Assembly (NCBI GenBank): GCA_019748295.1
Contig: JAIEPT010000078.1
Location: 1-56,527 of the forward strand
Direction of reading: 5' to 3'
Source: Gemmataceae bacterium
GTDB lineage: Bacteria; Planctomycetota; Planctomycetia; Gemmatales; Gemmataceae
Length of the DNA: 56,527 bases
The notes below the pieces were generated by a model. The model was not told the origin of the DNA. It saw only the letters and a list, made by a program, of their open reading frames with translations, and searched no databases. This document shows positions 18,773-26,816 of this stretch, one piece after another (the stretch's first letter is position 1; each line of letters starts with the position of its first letter). The translations under genes and the position numbers were made by a program.

Positions 18773-18904
18773 GCTTGTTCGGCGCCTCGGACCCAGGCGA
18801 CCTGACGACAGGCATCCTTGCCGCGTTGTTCGCCGCTCCCTGTTCGTCGGACCCTGCACCCTCCCGGCGCCTTTTTCGCCCGATCCGGCGAAAAGGAGTA
18901 GCCC

Positions 18905-19690
18905 GTGCGTTTCTCATCCGCGGCTGATCGCCGCCCGTCCCGTCGTGGTTTCACGTTGATCGAGTTGCTGGTGGTGATCGCGATCATCGCGGTCCTCATC
19001 GCGCTTCTGGTCCCCGCCGTGCAGAAGGTGCGTGCTGCCGCTTCGCGGACGCAGTGTGCCAACAACCTCAAGCAGCTGGTGCTCGCCGCTCACAACTTCG
19101 AATCCGGGCGCAAGAAGCTGCCCCCCTACAGCGTCTATGTCGGCGGGCCGACGTACACGACGAACTACTGGTTCGGCCAAGTGAACAGCGATCCCGTTAC
19201 CTTCGTCCCCACCGTCGACCCAGTGAAGGGTTTCTTGTCGGTGTACTACGAGAACAACACGGGCGTCTTGCGTTGTCCGGATCTGCTGACCCCGCCGGTG
19301 AAGCTCATCTATGGCGGCGTGACCGGCGGCTACGCCTACAACGCGGATATCGCCGACAAGAAGTTGGTGCAGCTCAATACGTCGAGCACCGTTGCCTTTT
19401 CGGATGCGGTCTACATGAGTGCGTCCGGCGTGATGCAGGAAAGCACCGGGATGCGCGGGCCCAAAGCGTATTCGACGAGCGATCAACCCTACGGCTTCTA
19501 CGGTTGGAACTTCACGGACTTCCGCCACACCGCGATGGCGAATGTCGCGTTTCTTGATGGGCACGTCGAACTGATGCAGGCGGCGAACACGACGGACCCT
19601 GCATTCTGCTCGGCCGCGTTCATCACGGCACGCACCACCAACAACCTGGGCTTCGCGTCCGCCGACCCGGCAGCCTACTTGGGTTATTGA
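18905..19690 (+). CDS. DUF1559 protein with prepilin-type N-terminal signal
   Basis: A 261-residue protein with a type IV pilin-like methylation signal, [20 protein letters not shown] (about 11-31), followed by a helix [11 protein letters not shown] and the planctomycete DUF1559 body. The C-terminal signature [18 protein letters not shown] (the H-x9-DG motif) is complete. These proteins are processed like pseudopilins and displayed on or secreted across the envelope; the large family is typical of planctomycetes. The GTG start is supported by AAGGAG 7 nt upstream. It directly follows a B12 riboswitch and precedes a btuF-like gene, which suggests a role in cobalamin acquisition. At 261 residues it is somewhat short for the family. 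Confidence 0.92.
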   Translation: MRFSSAADRRPSRRGFTLIELLVVIAIIAVLIALLVPAVQKVRAAASRTQCANNLKQLVLAAHNFESGRKKLPPYSVYVGGPTYTTNYWFGQVNSDPVTFVPTVDPVKGFLSVYYENNTGVLRCPDLLTPPVKLIYGGVTGGYAYNADIADKKLVQLNTSSTVAFSDAVYMSASGVMQESTGMRGPKAYSTSDQPYGFYGWNFTDFRHTAMANVAFLDGHVELMQAANTTDPAFCSAAFITARTTNNLGFASADPAAYLGY

Positions 19691-19708
19691 GGTAATGGGA
19701 AAACGCCG

Positions 19709-19990
19709 ATGCGGATCGTGTCGCTGTTGCCGAGCGCGACGGAAATCGTCTGCGAACTGGGCCTGCGCCAGAGCCTCGTCGGCGTGACCCATGAATGCGA
19801 TTGGCCGCCCAACGTGGTCGAGTTGCCGAAGGTGACGCGGACGCTGATCCCGCACGATGCATCGAGCCGCGACATCGATGCATTGGCGCGGGAACGGCTC
19901 TCGCATCAGCGGGCACTTTATTCGCTGGACGTTCCGACGCTGGAGCGTTTGCAACCTGATTCGATCGAGGTCAGCGGCGATGCAAGGACA
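19709..19990 (+). pseudogene. btuF: Truncated BtuF-like cobalamin ABC-transporter binding protein
   Basis: The first 85-90 codons read MRIVSLLPSATEIVCELGLR, VGVTHECDWPP, SRDIDALARERL and YSLDVPTLERLQPDSI, the N-terminal lobe of BtuF-type periplasmic binding proteins. The family likeness ends near 19970, where the sequence enters repeat-like DNA with inverted GAGCTCCTGGGAT/ATCCCTGGAGCTC arms. The frame then continues as unrelated sequence, antisense to the neighbouring TPR gene, up to 20326. About two thirds of the expected protein is missing, so it should not bind B12. It lies 18 nt after the DUF1559 stop, in the riboswitch-controlled transcript. Confidence 0.8.
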
Positions 19991-20061
19991 GACGGCCGTG
20001 AGCTCCTGGGATCCAGACCGGAATCATGTCCCGCTTCCAACACTCCGATCCCTGGAGCTCG

Positions 20062-21150
20062 CTACGCTCGCCCCTGGGCTTGGGGGTTTGGATTCGACAG
20101 AGCCTCGTCGAGTTCCGCAAGGTATTTTTCCGCATGCCGCAGCTTGGCGGCGGCGGCGCGAGCTTCCGCCACGTCGCTTTCCTGCAGCCGGCCCAACCGC
20201 GCGAGCAGCCGGCAGCGTTCCTTCAGATTGCGGAAATCATGGAGCAGCCGGCCGCGGTTGCCGTGCACCTTGAATTGCTTCTCGCGGAATCGCAATGCCT
20301 TGGCATCGTCGCCGGCCGATTCGTAGAAGTGGGCGATCGTCGCGTAGATTTCGTTCGAGGGAATCGCCAGGCGCTTGATACGCGCGACCGCTCGGCCATA
20401 GCGGACCAGCGCCTCCTCCTCGCGGCCAAGTTTGCGTAGTGCGAGCGCCTGGTAAACGAGTGCCTGCGATTGCACCGCATCGCGATCGGAGCGTTGCGCT
20501 CGCGATTCCATTTGCTTCGCCAATTCGAGGGCTGCTTCCCAATCCTGCCGCTTGACGGCGAGGTCGGCGAGATGCGAGTAGGCGTTGGCGGAATGATGGT
20601 CGCTACCTTCATCGAGCGCCTTGCGAAGCTTCTCCTCGCCGATCTCGCGGGATGCGTCGAATCGACCCATCTCCGATTCGAAACTCGCCCGGCAGCCGAG
20701 GATGCAATGCTGGCACTCCGCATGGGGATGTGCTTCCCCCTTCATGAAATCCAACGCCTTGGCGATGCGATCGGCGTAACCCACGGGATCGATGCCGACG
20801 TAGGCGTGGATCAGGTCTTCATGGATGCAGACCCGCTGCGGCAGATCGCGATGAACCGACTTGCACGCCTCCATCGACGCCTTTACCGCATGGTCGAGCA
20901 AGTTGCGGTAATCACGGCGAAAGAACAGTTGCGTCTGCAGAATCCAGTGGTCGAAGAAGAGCATCCACTTGGGCTCATCAAGCACCTTCGCTTTCGCCCG
21001 CGACTGTTCGAGGAGAGACAACGTGCGATCCGGGTCCGTGTCCTTCGTTTCCAAAGCGGATTGGAAATCGTCGAGCAACGCCGCTCGCTCGACGTCCCCC
21101 TCGGCACGCGCGCGTTGCTGGAACTCGAGAATCCACGACCAGATATTCAT
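20062..21150 (-). CDS. Tetratricopeptide-repeat-like cytoplasmic protein
   Basis: A 362-residue, almost entirely helical protein with TPR-like units, for example AYSHLADLAVKRQDWEAALE and ALVYQALALRKLGREEEALV (about 190-280), and a helical C-terminus. There is no signal peptide or enzyme motif. Such proteins usually act as scaffolds; no partner can be named. Its 3' end overlaps (antisense) the non-homologous tail of the broken btuF frame. The ATG at 21150 is the only upstream start that fits. Confidence 0.78.
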   Translation of the reverse strand: MNIWSWILEFQQRARAEGDVERAALLDDFQSALETKDTDPDRTLSLLEQSRAKAKVLDEPKWMLFFDHWILQTQLFFRRDYRNLLDHAVKASMEACKSVHRDLPQRVCIHEDLIHAYVGIDPVGYADRIAKALDFMKGEAHPHAECQHCILGCRASFESEMGRFDASREIGEEKLRKALDEGSDHHSANAYSHLADLAVKRQDWEAALELAKQMESRAQRSDRDAVQSQALVYQALALRKLGREEEALVRYGRAVARIKRLAIPSNEIYATIAHFYESAGDDAKALRFREKQFKVHGNRGRLLHDFRNLKERCRLLARLGRLQESDVAEARAAAAKLRHAEKYLAELDEALSNPNPQAQGRA

Positions 21151-21175
21151 ATCAGTTGTCCGGTTCCATCCAGAG

Positions 21176-22177
21176 TTAGTTTTCCGGAAATTTATAATTG
21201 GAAATCAAGCAGCCAGGAATCGCTTCGCGGAGGAAAGATGCGGCTTCGTCTGTTACTGTGGTATCATTCAATCGGAGGTGTCGTAGATGTTTCAGCACGC
21301 GCAGTTCTCTTGCTCCTGCATCAGTGACTTGTGTTCTGTTGAGTTCCAGCTCCACCAAATTCGCAAGTGTTTTTATTTCTTGAATGCCGGCATCCGTGAT
21401 TTCGCATTCTCCTAACTTGAGGAGCCTCAGATTTTTGAGCTTAGCAATCGAACTTAGTCCCACGTCCGTCACGCCCGAGCCGCTCAAATCAAGCCACTCC
21501 AATTCCTGAAGACCCTCCAAATGACGCATACCCAGTCCAGTGACGCGTACTCGATGCAATTTCAGCTCCCGAAGGTGTTTCAGATGCCGAACTTCCGACA
21601 ACCCAACATCGGTGACCCGATACGGAAGGCTGAGCCGTCGCAATTCCGCAAGGTTCTTCAAGTCGACGAGCGCTGCATCGGTTATCTCGGTACCCCAGAT
21701 TTCAAGCGTGCGCAACGATTTGATCTTGGCGATGTCCTTGAAGCCGGCGTCCGTGATTTCATTGTTGAAAAGGTCTAACTTCTTCAAGTTGTTCATTTGA
21801 ACAAGGTGCTTCATTCCCTCATCAGTAACAAGGTTACTGGAGATCTCGAGATCTTCTAGTGCGCTCAATGCCGTTAGCTCAAGCAGACCCTCATCTGAAA
21901 CAAGTGAAGACGAGGCATTGAGGTACTTCAAATGTTGCAGATGCTTTATTTGCTTCAGGCCCTCGCTAGTAACGCGTGATCCTGGCATGTGTAGGTACTC
22001 CAATTGCTTCAGGAGAGCCACTTTATGCATTTCGGCATCCGAAAAGGCGCCAGGCCTGACTTGTAGGCTTGTCTGATCAAGTGGTATCCGCCTTTCGAAT
22101 CCAGGCAAGTCGATCGATGGCGTGCATCCCAAGACTAGGTTTACGATCAGCAAAGCAGATACACGGGAAGCGTACAT
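21176..22177 (-). CDS. Leucine-rich-repeat lipoprotein
   Basis: A 333-residue protein with a lipoprotein signal (MYASRVSALLIVNLVLGC, lipidated Cys18) followed by about ten leucine-rich repeats of roughly 23-24 residues with the theme L..L..L.L..T.VTDAGL. Such LRR proteins are common in planctomycetes and act as protein-interaction surfaces. The ATG at 22177 has AGGAGG 8 nt upstream, which decides the start. The gene is visibly richer in A/T than its neighbours, suggesting a different history. It lies 25 nt upstream of the TPR gene on the same strand, so the two may be co-transcribed. Confidence 0.88.
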   Translation of the reverse strand: MYASRVSALLIVNLVLGCTPSIDLPGFERRIPLDQTSLQVRPGAFSDAEMHKVALLKQLEYLHMPGSRVTSEGLKQIKHLQHLKYLNASSSLVSDEGLLELTALSALEDLEISSNLVTDEGMKHLVQMNNLKKLDLFNNEITDAGFKDIAKIKSLRTLEIWGTEITDAALVDLKNLAELRRLSLPYRVTDVGLSEVRHLKHLRELKLHRVRVTGLGMRHLEGLQELEWLDLSGSGVTDVGLSSIAKLKNLRLLKLGECEITDAGIQEIKTLANLVELELNRTQVTDAGARELRVLKHLRHLRLNDTTVTDEAASFLREAIPGCLISNYKFPEN

Positions 22178-22275
22178 GTCAGCATCCTCCTGTTCGAAAT
22201 GCAAACTTCTGCATCTTTTTTCGTTCGGGCAAAGCCGGCAGGCCGATCAACAAGGCAAACGATGTCGCGTCCATC

Positions 22276-24150
22276 CTAATTCTTCTTCACCAGATAGTCC
22301 ATCGCCCCGATCATGCTGCCGAACGCTTTGGACGCTTGCCCCGCGTTGAGCATGCGGCCCGAGAAGAGCCTTGCGATTTCGTAGAGCGAGAGGAGCATCG
22401 CGTCGCGGATGCCGGCGTTCACGCCCTGTTCGGCCAGCTTCTTGATCAGCGGGCAGGAAGCATTGAGATAGAGCGTGCCCGAAAGCTCGCTCTTGTCCGA
22501 GAAGCGGTGGTCCACATACTCGCGAAGAAGCCCCGCGAGAGGGCCGGGGAGTTCGTCCCCTTCGAGAGCTTCGTTCGCCTCGCGGACGATCTCGGCCGCC
22601 TGCGGGTAGACCATGAGCGCGGGCACTTCCTGGGGTTTGAAGGATCCCACCTTCGCCCGAATCTTGCGGTCGCGGAAGAAGCCCATGAGCGATTGCCAGG
22701 TCGCATCGGACACGGGATGGATCATGTCCTTGGCGCCATGATCGAGCTGCACCAGGCCTACATCCCCGTGCCGGGCAGCGTACTTTTCGAGGAACGGCGT
22801 GACCGCGAACCATGATGCATCAATTGCCGGCACATCGCGTCCCTCGGCCAGCATCTGCTCCTGCAGCGACCCCATTTCGCGGGTCACGTAGTAAAGGCTG
22901 CCGCCGCTTTGATCGAGGTATTCCGGGAGCGAGAGCAGGCCGCGCGAGGTGCGGAAGCAGACGATGTCTTCGACCTTCTCGAAGAACTCGTTGTTCTTCA
23001 CCGCCCAACTGGTGATCACGTCAGAGTGGCCGCGGACGAGGGCGCGCCAGCGATCGGGATCCGTCTTCGAGAGATTGCGGAGCCCTTCGCCCAGTTGCTC
23101 CTCGATGGCTTGCTGAACCGACTGGAAGTTGTCGTCCTGGTGCAAGCCTTCGCGCGAGGCGGTGGGTTGCAGCATCGGACATTCGACCACGCCGCGAACG
23201 AATCGGGCCCACGGCGGCAGCAGGTCGCGTTCCTGGTCGCAGATGAACATGCGGCGAATGTAGACTCGGCAATCGCCATACTCGCGGACCGACGCGACCG
23301 ACCCGGGCGGGACGAACAGGAAACCCTGCATCGGGATCGTGATCGCATCCTGGCTGACCCGGCCCTTGCTCGACGAATCGTTGTAGAGGCGAACCTTCCA
23401 ATCCTTGAGCGGCAGCACCCAGAGCGGCTCGACGCCGTCGAACGATCGGCCGATGAACTCATGGATCGCTTGGTCCGGGTCGAGGGCTTCCCAGGGGGTT
23501 TCGCCGAGGTTGATCTGCTCGGGTTCGTCGTCCTCGGCCGGATCGCCCACGTAGATGGGAATGGGAAGGAAGTCGGCGTAGTTGCGGACCGATTCGACGA
23601 GATTCTTTTCGCGAAGCACGAAAGCGGCCGCGGGTTTGACCTTGAGGATGACGGTCGAGCCGATGTGATGATCGGGGAGTTCGATGGTTTCGTAGAACTC
23701 GTCGCCGCGCGACTGCCAACGCAATGCCGGGCCGCCGCGGAAGGAGCGCGTGGTCAGCGTTACCTCTTCCGCGAGAAGAAACGCGCTGAGGAAGCCGAGG
23801 CCGAACTGACCGATGAGTTCCGCGGCCTCGGCGGCCGAATCGATGCTGAGCTTCTCGCGCAGTTCGCGGGTGTAGCCGCGGCCGATGGTGGCGAGGTAGG
23901 TGTCGATTTCGTCCGACGTGAGGCCGGTGCCGTTGTCCTGAATGTAAAGCGTCCGCTGGTCCGGCTTCGCCCACAGGCGGATCGCCGGGCGATACTTTGG
24001 ATCATTCCCCTCGACCTTGCGGCGAATGCAGGAGTCGTGCGCGTTTTGGATCAGCTCGCGAACGCCGACCTTTTTGGTCGAGTAGAGGTGTTCCGCCAAA
24101 ACCTTGAGCAAGCCAGGCAAGTGCAGGTTGAATCGCTGTTTGTCGGCCAA
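22276..24150 (-). CDS. htpG: HtpG, Hsp90-family molecular chaperone
   Basis: A 624-residue protein. The GHKL ATPase domain (about 1-220) shows ELIQNAHDSC, IQDNGTGLTSDE and GQFGLGFLSAF. The middle domain has YIRRMFICDQERDLLPPWAR and VECPMLQPTASREGL, and a dimerisation region follows near the C-terminus (LLSLYEIARLFSGRML). It helps fold or hold client proteins in the cytoplasm using ATP. The start is a TTG at 24150 with AAGGAG 8 nt upstream (GAAGGAGCGATCTC), directly before MADKQRFNLHL. It is clearly Hsp90, though from a divergent branch. Confidence 0.95.
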   Translation of the reverse strand: MADKQRFNLHLPGLLKVLAEHLYSTKKVGVRELIQNAHDSCIRRKVEGNDPKYRPAIRLWAKPDQRTLYIQDNGTGLTSDEIDTYLATIGRGYTRELREKLSIDSAAEAAELIGQFGLGFLSAFLLAEEVTLTTRSFRGGPALRWQSRGDEFYETIELPDHHIGSTVILKVKPAAAFVLREKNLVESVRNYADFLPIPIYVGDPAEDDEPEQINLGETPWEALDPDQAIHEFIGRSFDGVEPLWVLPLKDWKVRLYNDSSSKGRVSQDAITIPMQGFLFVPPGSVASVREYGDCRVYIRRMFICDQERDLLPPWARFVRGVVECPMLQPTASREGLHQDDNFQSVQQAIEEQLGEGLRNLSKTDPDRWRALVRGHSDVITSWAVKNNEFFEKVEDIVCFRTSRGLLSLPEYLDQSGGSLYYVTREMGSLQEQMLAEGRDVPAIDASWFAVTPFLEKYAARHGDVGLVQLDHGAKDMIHPVSDATWQSLMGFFRDRKIRAKVGSFKPQEVPALMVYPQAAEIVREANEALEGDELPGPLAGLLREYVDHRFSDKSELSGTLYLNASCPLIKKLAEQGVNAGIRDAMLLSLYEIARLFSGRMLNAGQASKAFGSMIGAMDYLVKKN

Positions 24151-24241
24151 GAGATCGCTCCTTCGCGAAGCCGGAATACCCGGAATGATGATGGAGTTGG
24201 AGTATACCAGCCGACGTAGGGAAGGGGAAAACGGTTTGTCT

Positions 24242-24441
24242 GAGAGTAGTCCTCACGCTCCGCGTGAGGTCAGCGGCGATGTTAAGGTCTGAATCTGCCT
24301 TTCGTGGCGACAAGTTTATCTAACTTGTCGGAATTGGATTTTCTGAAGCAATTCGAACAAGTCAGATGAACTTGTTTCCACGAAAGACCCGTCTGACCTC
24401 ACATCGCGGCGGACCTCACGCGGAGCGTGAGGACTACTCTC
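24242..24441. mobile_element. MITE-like palindromic element, family R1 (copy A)
   Basis: A 200-bp element with 30-bp terminal inverted repeats, starting GAGAGTAGTCCTCACGCTCC (24242) and ending GGAGCGTGAGGACTACTCTC (24441). Inner nested arms are built from CGACAAGTTTATCTAACTTGTCG and AACAAGTCAGATGAACTTGTT. No open frame. Further copies lie at 44547-44741 and 56173-56363. Its right end provides the stop codon of the 24434-25930 gene. Confidence 0.85.
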
Positions 24442-25930
24442 GCAATGCGGGATGGTCCAGGTCGAGGCGGTAGAGCACTTGGTTGTAGTTGTAACGCGGC
24501 GTGCGGTGCGGATTGTTCGAGAAATCGCTCGTGTAGGTCCCTTCGAAGTGAATCGTGCGGCCGTCGTCGCGGTCGAGGAAGTCGTGATGGCAGACGTTGT
24601 AGAACGTCTGCTTGTCGTGCGTCGCCACCTTGACGGCTTTCGTGAACGGCCCCGTCGGATGCTTCGCCTCGGCGTACCAGACCTCGCCGAGGAACGAGGT
24701 TTTGCCTTCCTTCTGGCATGCGAGCAGAATCCAGCGCTTACGATGTTCGTTCCAGCGGACGCTGCCGCTGTGGAGCAGAATGGCGTCCTCCTTTCCCGCG
24801 GCGTCGCTCGGCAAGAATCGCGTGACGTCGGCCTTGATCTTGCCGGCTTTCCGCCAACGCCGCTCCGTGGCGGAATCCACGGGAGCGACCTCGCGTTGCC
24901 AGCGCCACTGCGGTTGGCCTTGTTCATCCAACACGGGTTCGCCCGCTTTGGCACAGGTGAATGCCTCGTATTGCATCGGATCGAGCGCCGCATCCAGCGT
25001 GGCGAGAACTCGGACATTCGGGTTGGGGCTGCCGAAGAGGATCCAATCCTTGCCGTCGCCTTTCCAGCGGATCGGATGCCCTTTGGGAAATCGCCAGGTC
25101 TCGCCTTTAGGAAGCAGCTTGGCGGACTCGAAGATTTGTTTTTCGTCGTTGAAGACGGCGATGCCCTGCTCAAGTTCCTCCGCCAAACCCTTGCGGCGCG
25201 AGTAGTGCCCCACCATTCGCGGCGTGCCGTTTTTGTCCGGCGCCACAAACACGCCGAAAATCCACACCACCCCTTCGGGCCGTTCCGGCAGCGGCATCAT
25301 CGCGCGGGCGAAGCCGGTCTTGTCCACGAAATACTCGTACGGAATGCCGGCAGCGGGATCGCTTTCCGGCTTGCTCGGATCGGGGATGGGCATCGTCGCG
25401 CCGGCCATGCGGAAAAGGCCGAGCGGATATTCCATGCGATTCGTGTCGCCCCAGAAGCAGTAGACTTTGCCCGCGTGAATCGTCGCCTGAATCGAATCCT
25501 GCCCGGCTACGTTCCCCTCGTTACGGCGATCAGGGAAGGGAACTTTGCGGCCGAGCAACACGCTATCGCGATACAAGCCTTCGCCCGTCAATCGACATAG
25601 CCGTTCGGCGATGTTTCGGCGTTTCACCTTGATCGTGGCGATAGTCCCGACACGCGGCGTAATGCGGACGCCCGCGATCCCGAAGCCGTCTTTCTCCACC
25701 TCATACCCATGGCTGCGGACGAAGAAGAAGATCTGCCGATCCATCAACCCCGGTTCATGAAACGCAACCCGGCCCGCGTTGTCGGTGACGAAGAGCAGAT
25801 GGTTCGTCGTTTCCAACTCCACGAGCGGCACGCCACGACCTGTTTGGGCATCGACGACGCGGATCTCCGCATACGGCGTCTGGGCCGTCGCGGCGGAAAC
25901 GAGGAGTGCGAGGCACAGCAGCGAGTTCAT
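24434..25930 (-). CDS. Secreted protein of unknown function, beta-propeller-like
   Basis: A 498-residue protein with a clear signal peptide (MNSLLCLALLVSAATAQ). Residues 20-110 look like a small beta-sandwich (IRVVDAQTGRGVPLVEL, VTDNAGRVAF). The rest contains repeated words such as VYCFWGDTNRMEYPLG, WILFGSPNPNVRV and HHDFLDRDDGRTIHFEGTY that resemble DUF4185/glycosidase-like five-bladed propellers. No catalytic residues can be assigned with confidence. The ATG overlaps the stop of the upstream Nudix gene by 4 nt. The stop codon TAG lies inside the terminal repeat of MITE copy A, so the original C-terminus may have been slightly different. Confidence 0.75.
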   Translation of the reverse strand: MNSLLCLALLVSAATAQTPYAEIRVVDAQTGRGVPLVELETTNHLLFVTDNAGRVAFHEPGLMDRQIFFFVRSHGYEVEKDGFGIAGVRITPRVGTIATIKVKRRNIAERLCRLTGEGLYRDSVLLGRKVPFPDRRNEGNVAGQDSIQATIHAGKVYCFWGDTNRMEYPLGLFRMAGATMPIPDPSKPESDPAAGIPYEYFVDKTGFARAMMPLPERPEGVVWIFGVFVAPDKNGTPRMVGHYSRRKGLAEELEQGIAVFNDEKQIFESAKLLPKGETWRFPKGHPIRWKGDGKDWILFGSPNPNVRVLATLDAALDPMQYEAFTCAKAGEPVLDEQGQPQWRWQREVAPVDSATERRWRKAGKIKADVTRFLPSDAAGKEDAILLHSGSVRWNEHRKRWILLACQKEGKTSFLGEVWYAEAKHPTGPFTKAVKVATHDKQTFYNVCHHDFLDRDDGRTIHFEGTYTSDFSNNPHRTPRYNYNQVLYRLDLDHPALRE

Positions 25931-26439
25931 GGCGTCACCGTCGAATAGTTCCAGCGCACGGGCTTTCCATCGCGATACGGCATGACGCCATGAAACTGCG
26001 GGACCGAATCATCGAAGACGAGCGGCAGGAAATAGCGGTCCCCTTCCCAGAGCGGCAACGTCAAGATCTGGTCGATGGGGATCCACTCGAGCGTTCCCTC
26101 GTCGTTGGCAGCGGGAACTTCGCCCTCCCACTCGTCGATGACGAAGATGAAGCCGAACCAGTCTTCCCCCTGTTTGCCGAAGCCTGGCCAACTGATGGAG
26201 CCGCGAAGGCGAAGCGAACGGCACTCGATGCCGGCTTCCTCGCGCAGCTCCCGGCGAATGCAGGCGACGACGTCTTCGCCGGGATCAAGCTTGCCGCCGA
26301 GGCCGTTGTATTTGCCGAGATGGGCATCGCCGGGCCGGCGATTGCGATGGATCATCAGGACGCGCGAGCGGTCCTTGGAGAGGACGTATCCCAGAGTCGC
26401 AACAATCGGCGTGAAGGGCATTGGCGGGCACTCGGTCAT
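25927..26439 (-). CDS. Nudix hydrolase
   Basis: A 170-residue protein with a complete Nudix box, GGKLDPGEDVVACIRRELRE followed by EAGI, of the form G-x5-E-x7-REUXEEXGU. ATLGYVLSKDRSRVLMIHRN before it and LEWIPIDQILTLPLWEGDRY after it fit the 8-oxo-dGTP/ADP-ribose type pyrophosphatases (MutT group). It hydrolyses a nucleoside diphosphate linked to another group; the substrate is not certain. The start is either ATG 26439 (MTECPPMPF) or ATG 26421 (MPFTPIVAT); neither has a strong ribosome binding site. It is translationally coupled to the following secreted-protein gene. Confidence 0.88.
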   Translation of the reverse strand: MTECPPMPFTPIVATLGYVLSKDRSRVLMIHRNRRPGDAHLGKYNGLGGKLDPGEDVVACIRRELREEAGIECRSLRLRGSISWPGFGKQGEDWFGFIFVIDEWEGEVPAANDEGTLEWIPIDQILTLPLWEGDRYFLPLVFDDSVPQFHGVMPYRDGKPVRWNYSTVTP

Positions 26440-26608
26440 GGTGGTGAACGCATTGTCCGCAATTCGAAGCGTCGTCCAGGTCGAAGGGCATTCGTAGGGC
26501 GTGTCGAGCGGTGTGTCGAGCGTAGCGAGACGCACCGGGACAGGTTCTCGCCTCTCCTAGTATCCAATGTTCAAGTCGTTGCAGGCCGCCGGAGGCGTGC
26601 CCTGATCG

Positions 26609-26642
26609 GTGGCACGCGCGCCGCGCGTGGCGCGCGTGCCAC
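26609..26642. repeat. Perfect GC hairpin
   Basis: GTGGCACGCGCGCC and GGCGCGCGTGCCAC are perfectly complementary 14-bp arms around a 6-nt loop (GCGCGT). It lies upstream of the Nudix gene and downstream of nothing obvious. Confidence 0.7.
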
Positions 26643-26659
26643 TCAATCCCCATTCATTA

Positions 26660-26816
26660 GGCGAGCGGCAACTGCAAGTCTCCCTCTCCCTTCGGGAGAG
26701 TTCGGGAGAGGGGCCGGGGGTGAGGGCGTGCGACGTGGCGCTAAGCAAGAAAAGGCGCCCTCACCCCAACCCTCTCCCGGAGGGAGAGGGAGGTAGACTA
26801 GCTCCTGCCGCTCGCC
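26660..26816. repeat. Palindromic repeat, family R2 (copy 1)
   Basis: Flanked by GGCGAGCGGCA (26660) and TGCCGCTCGCC (26816). It contains arms of CCCTCTCCC/GGGAGAGGG and a central block TGCGACGTGGCG...AAAAGGCGCCCTCACCCC. The same layout occurs at 28927-29044 (opposite orientation) and 40013-40162. It ends directly next to the stop codon of the dehydrogenase gene. Confidence 0.75.
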
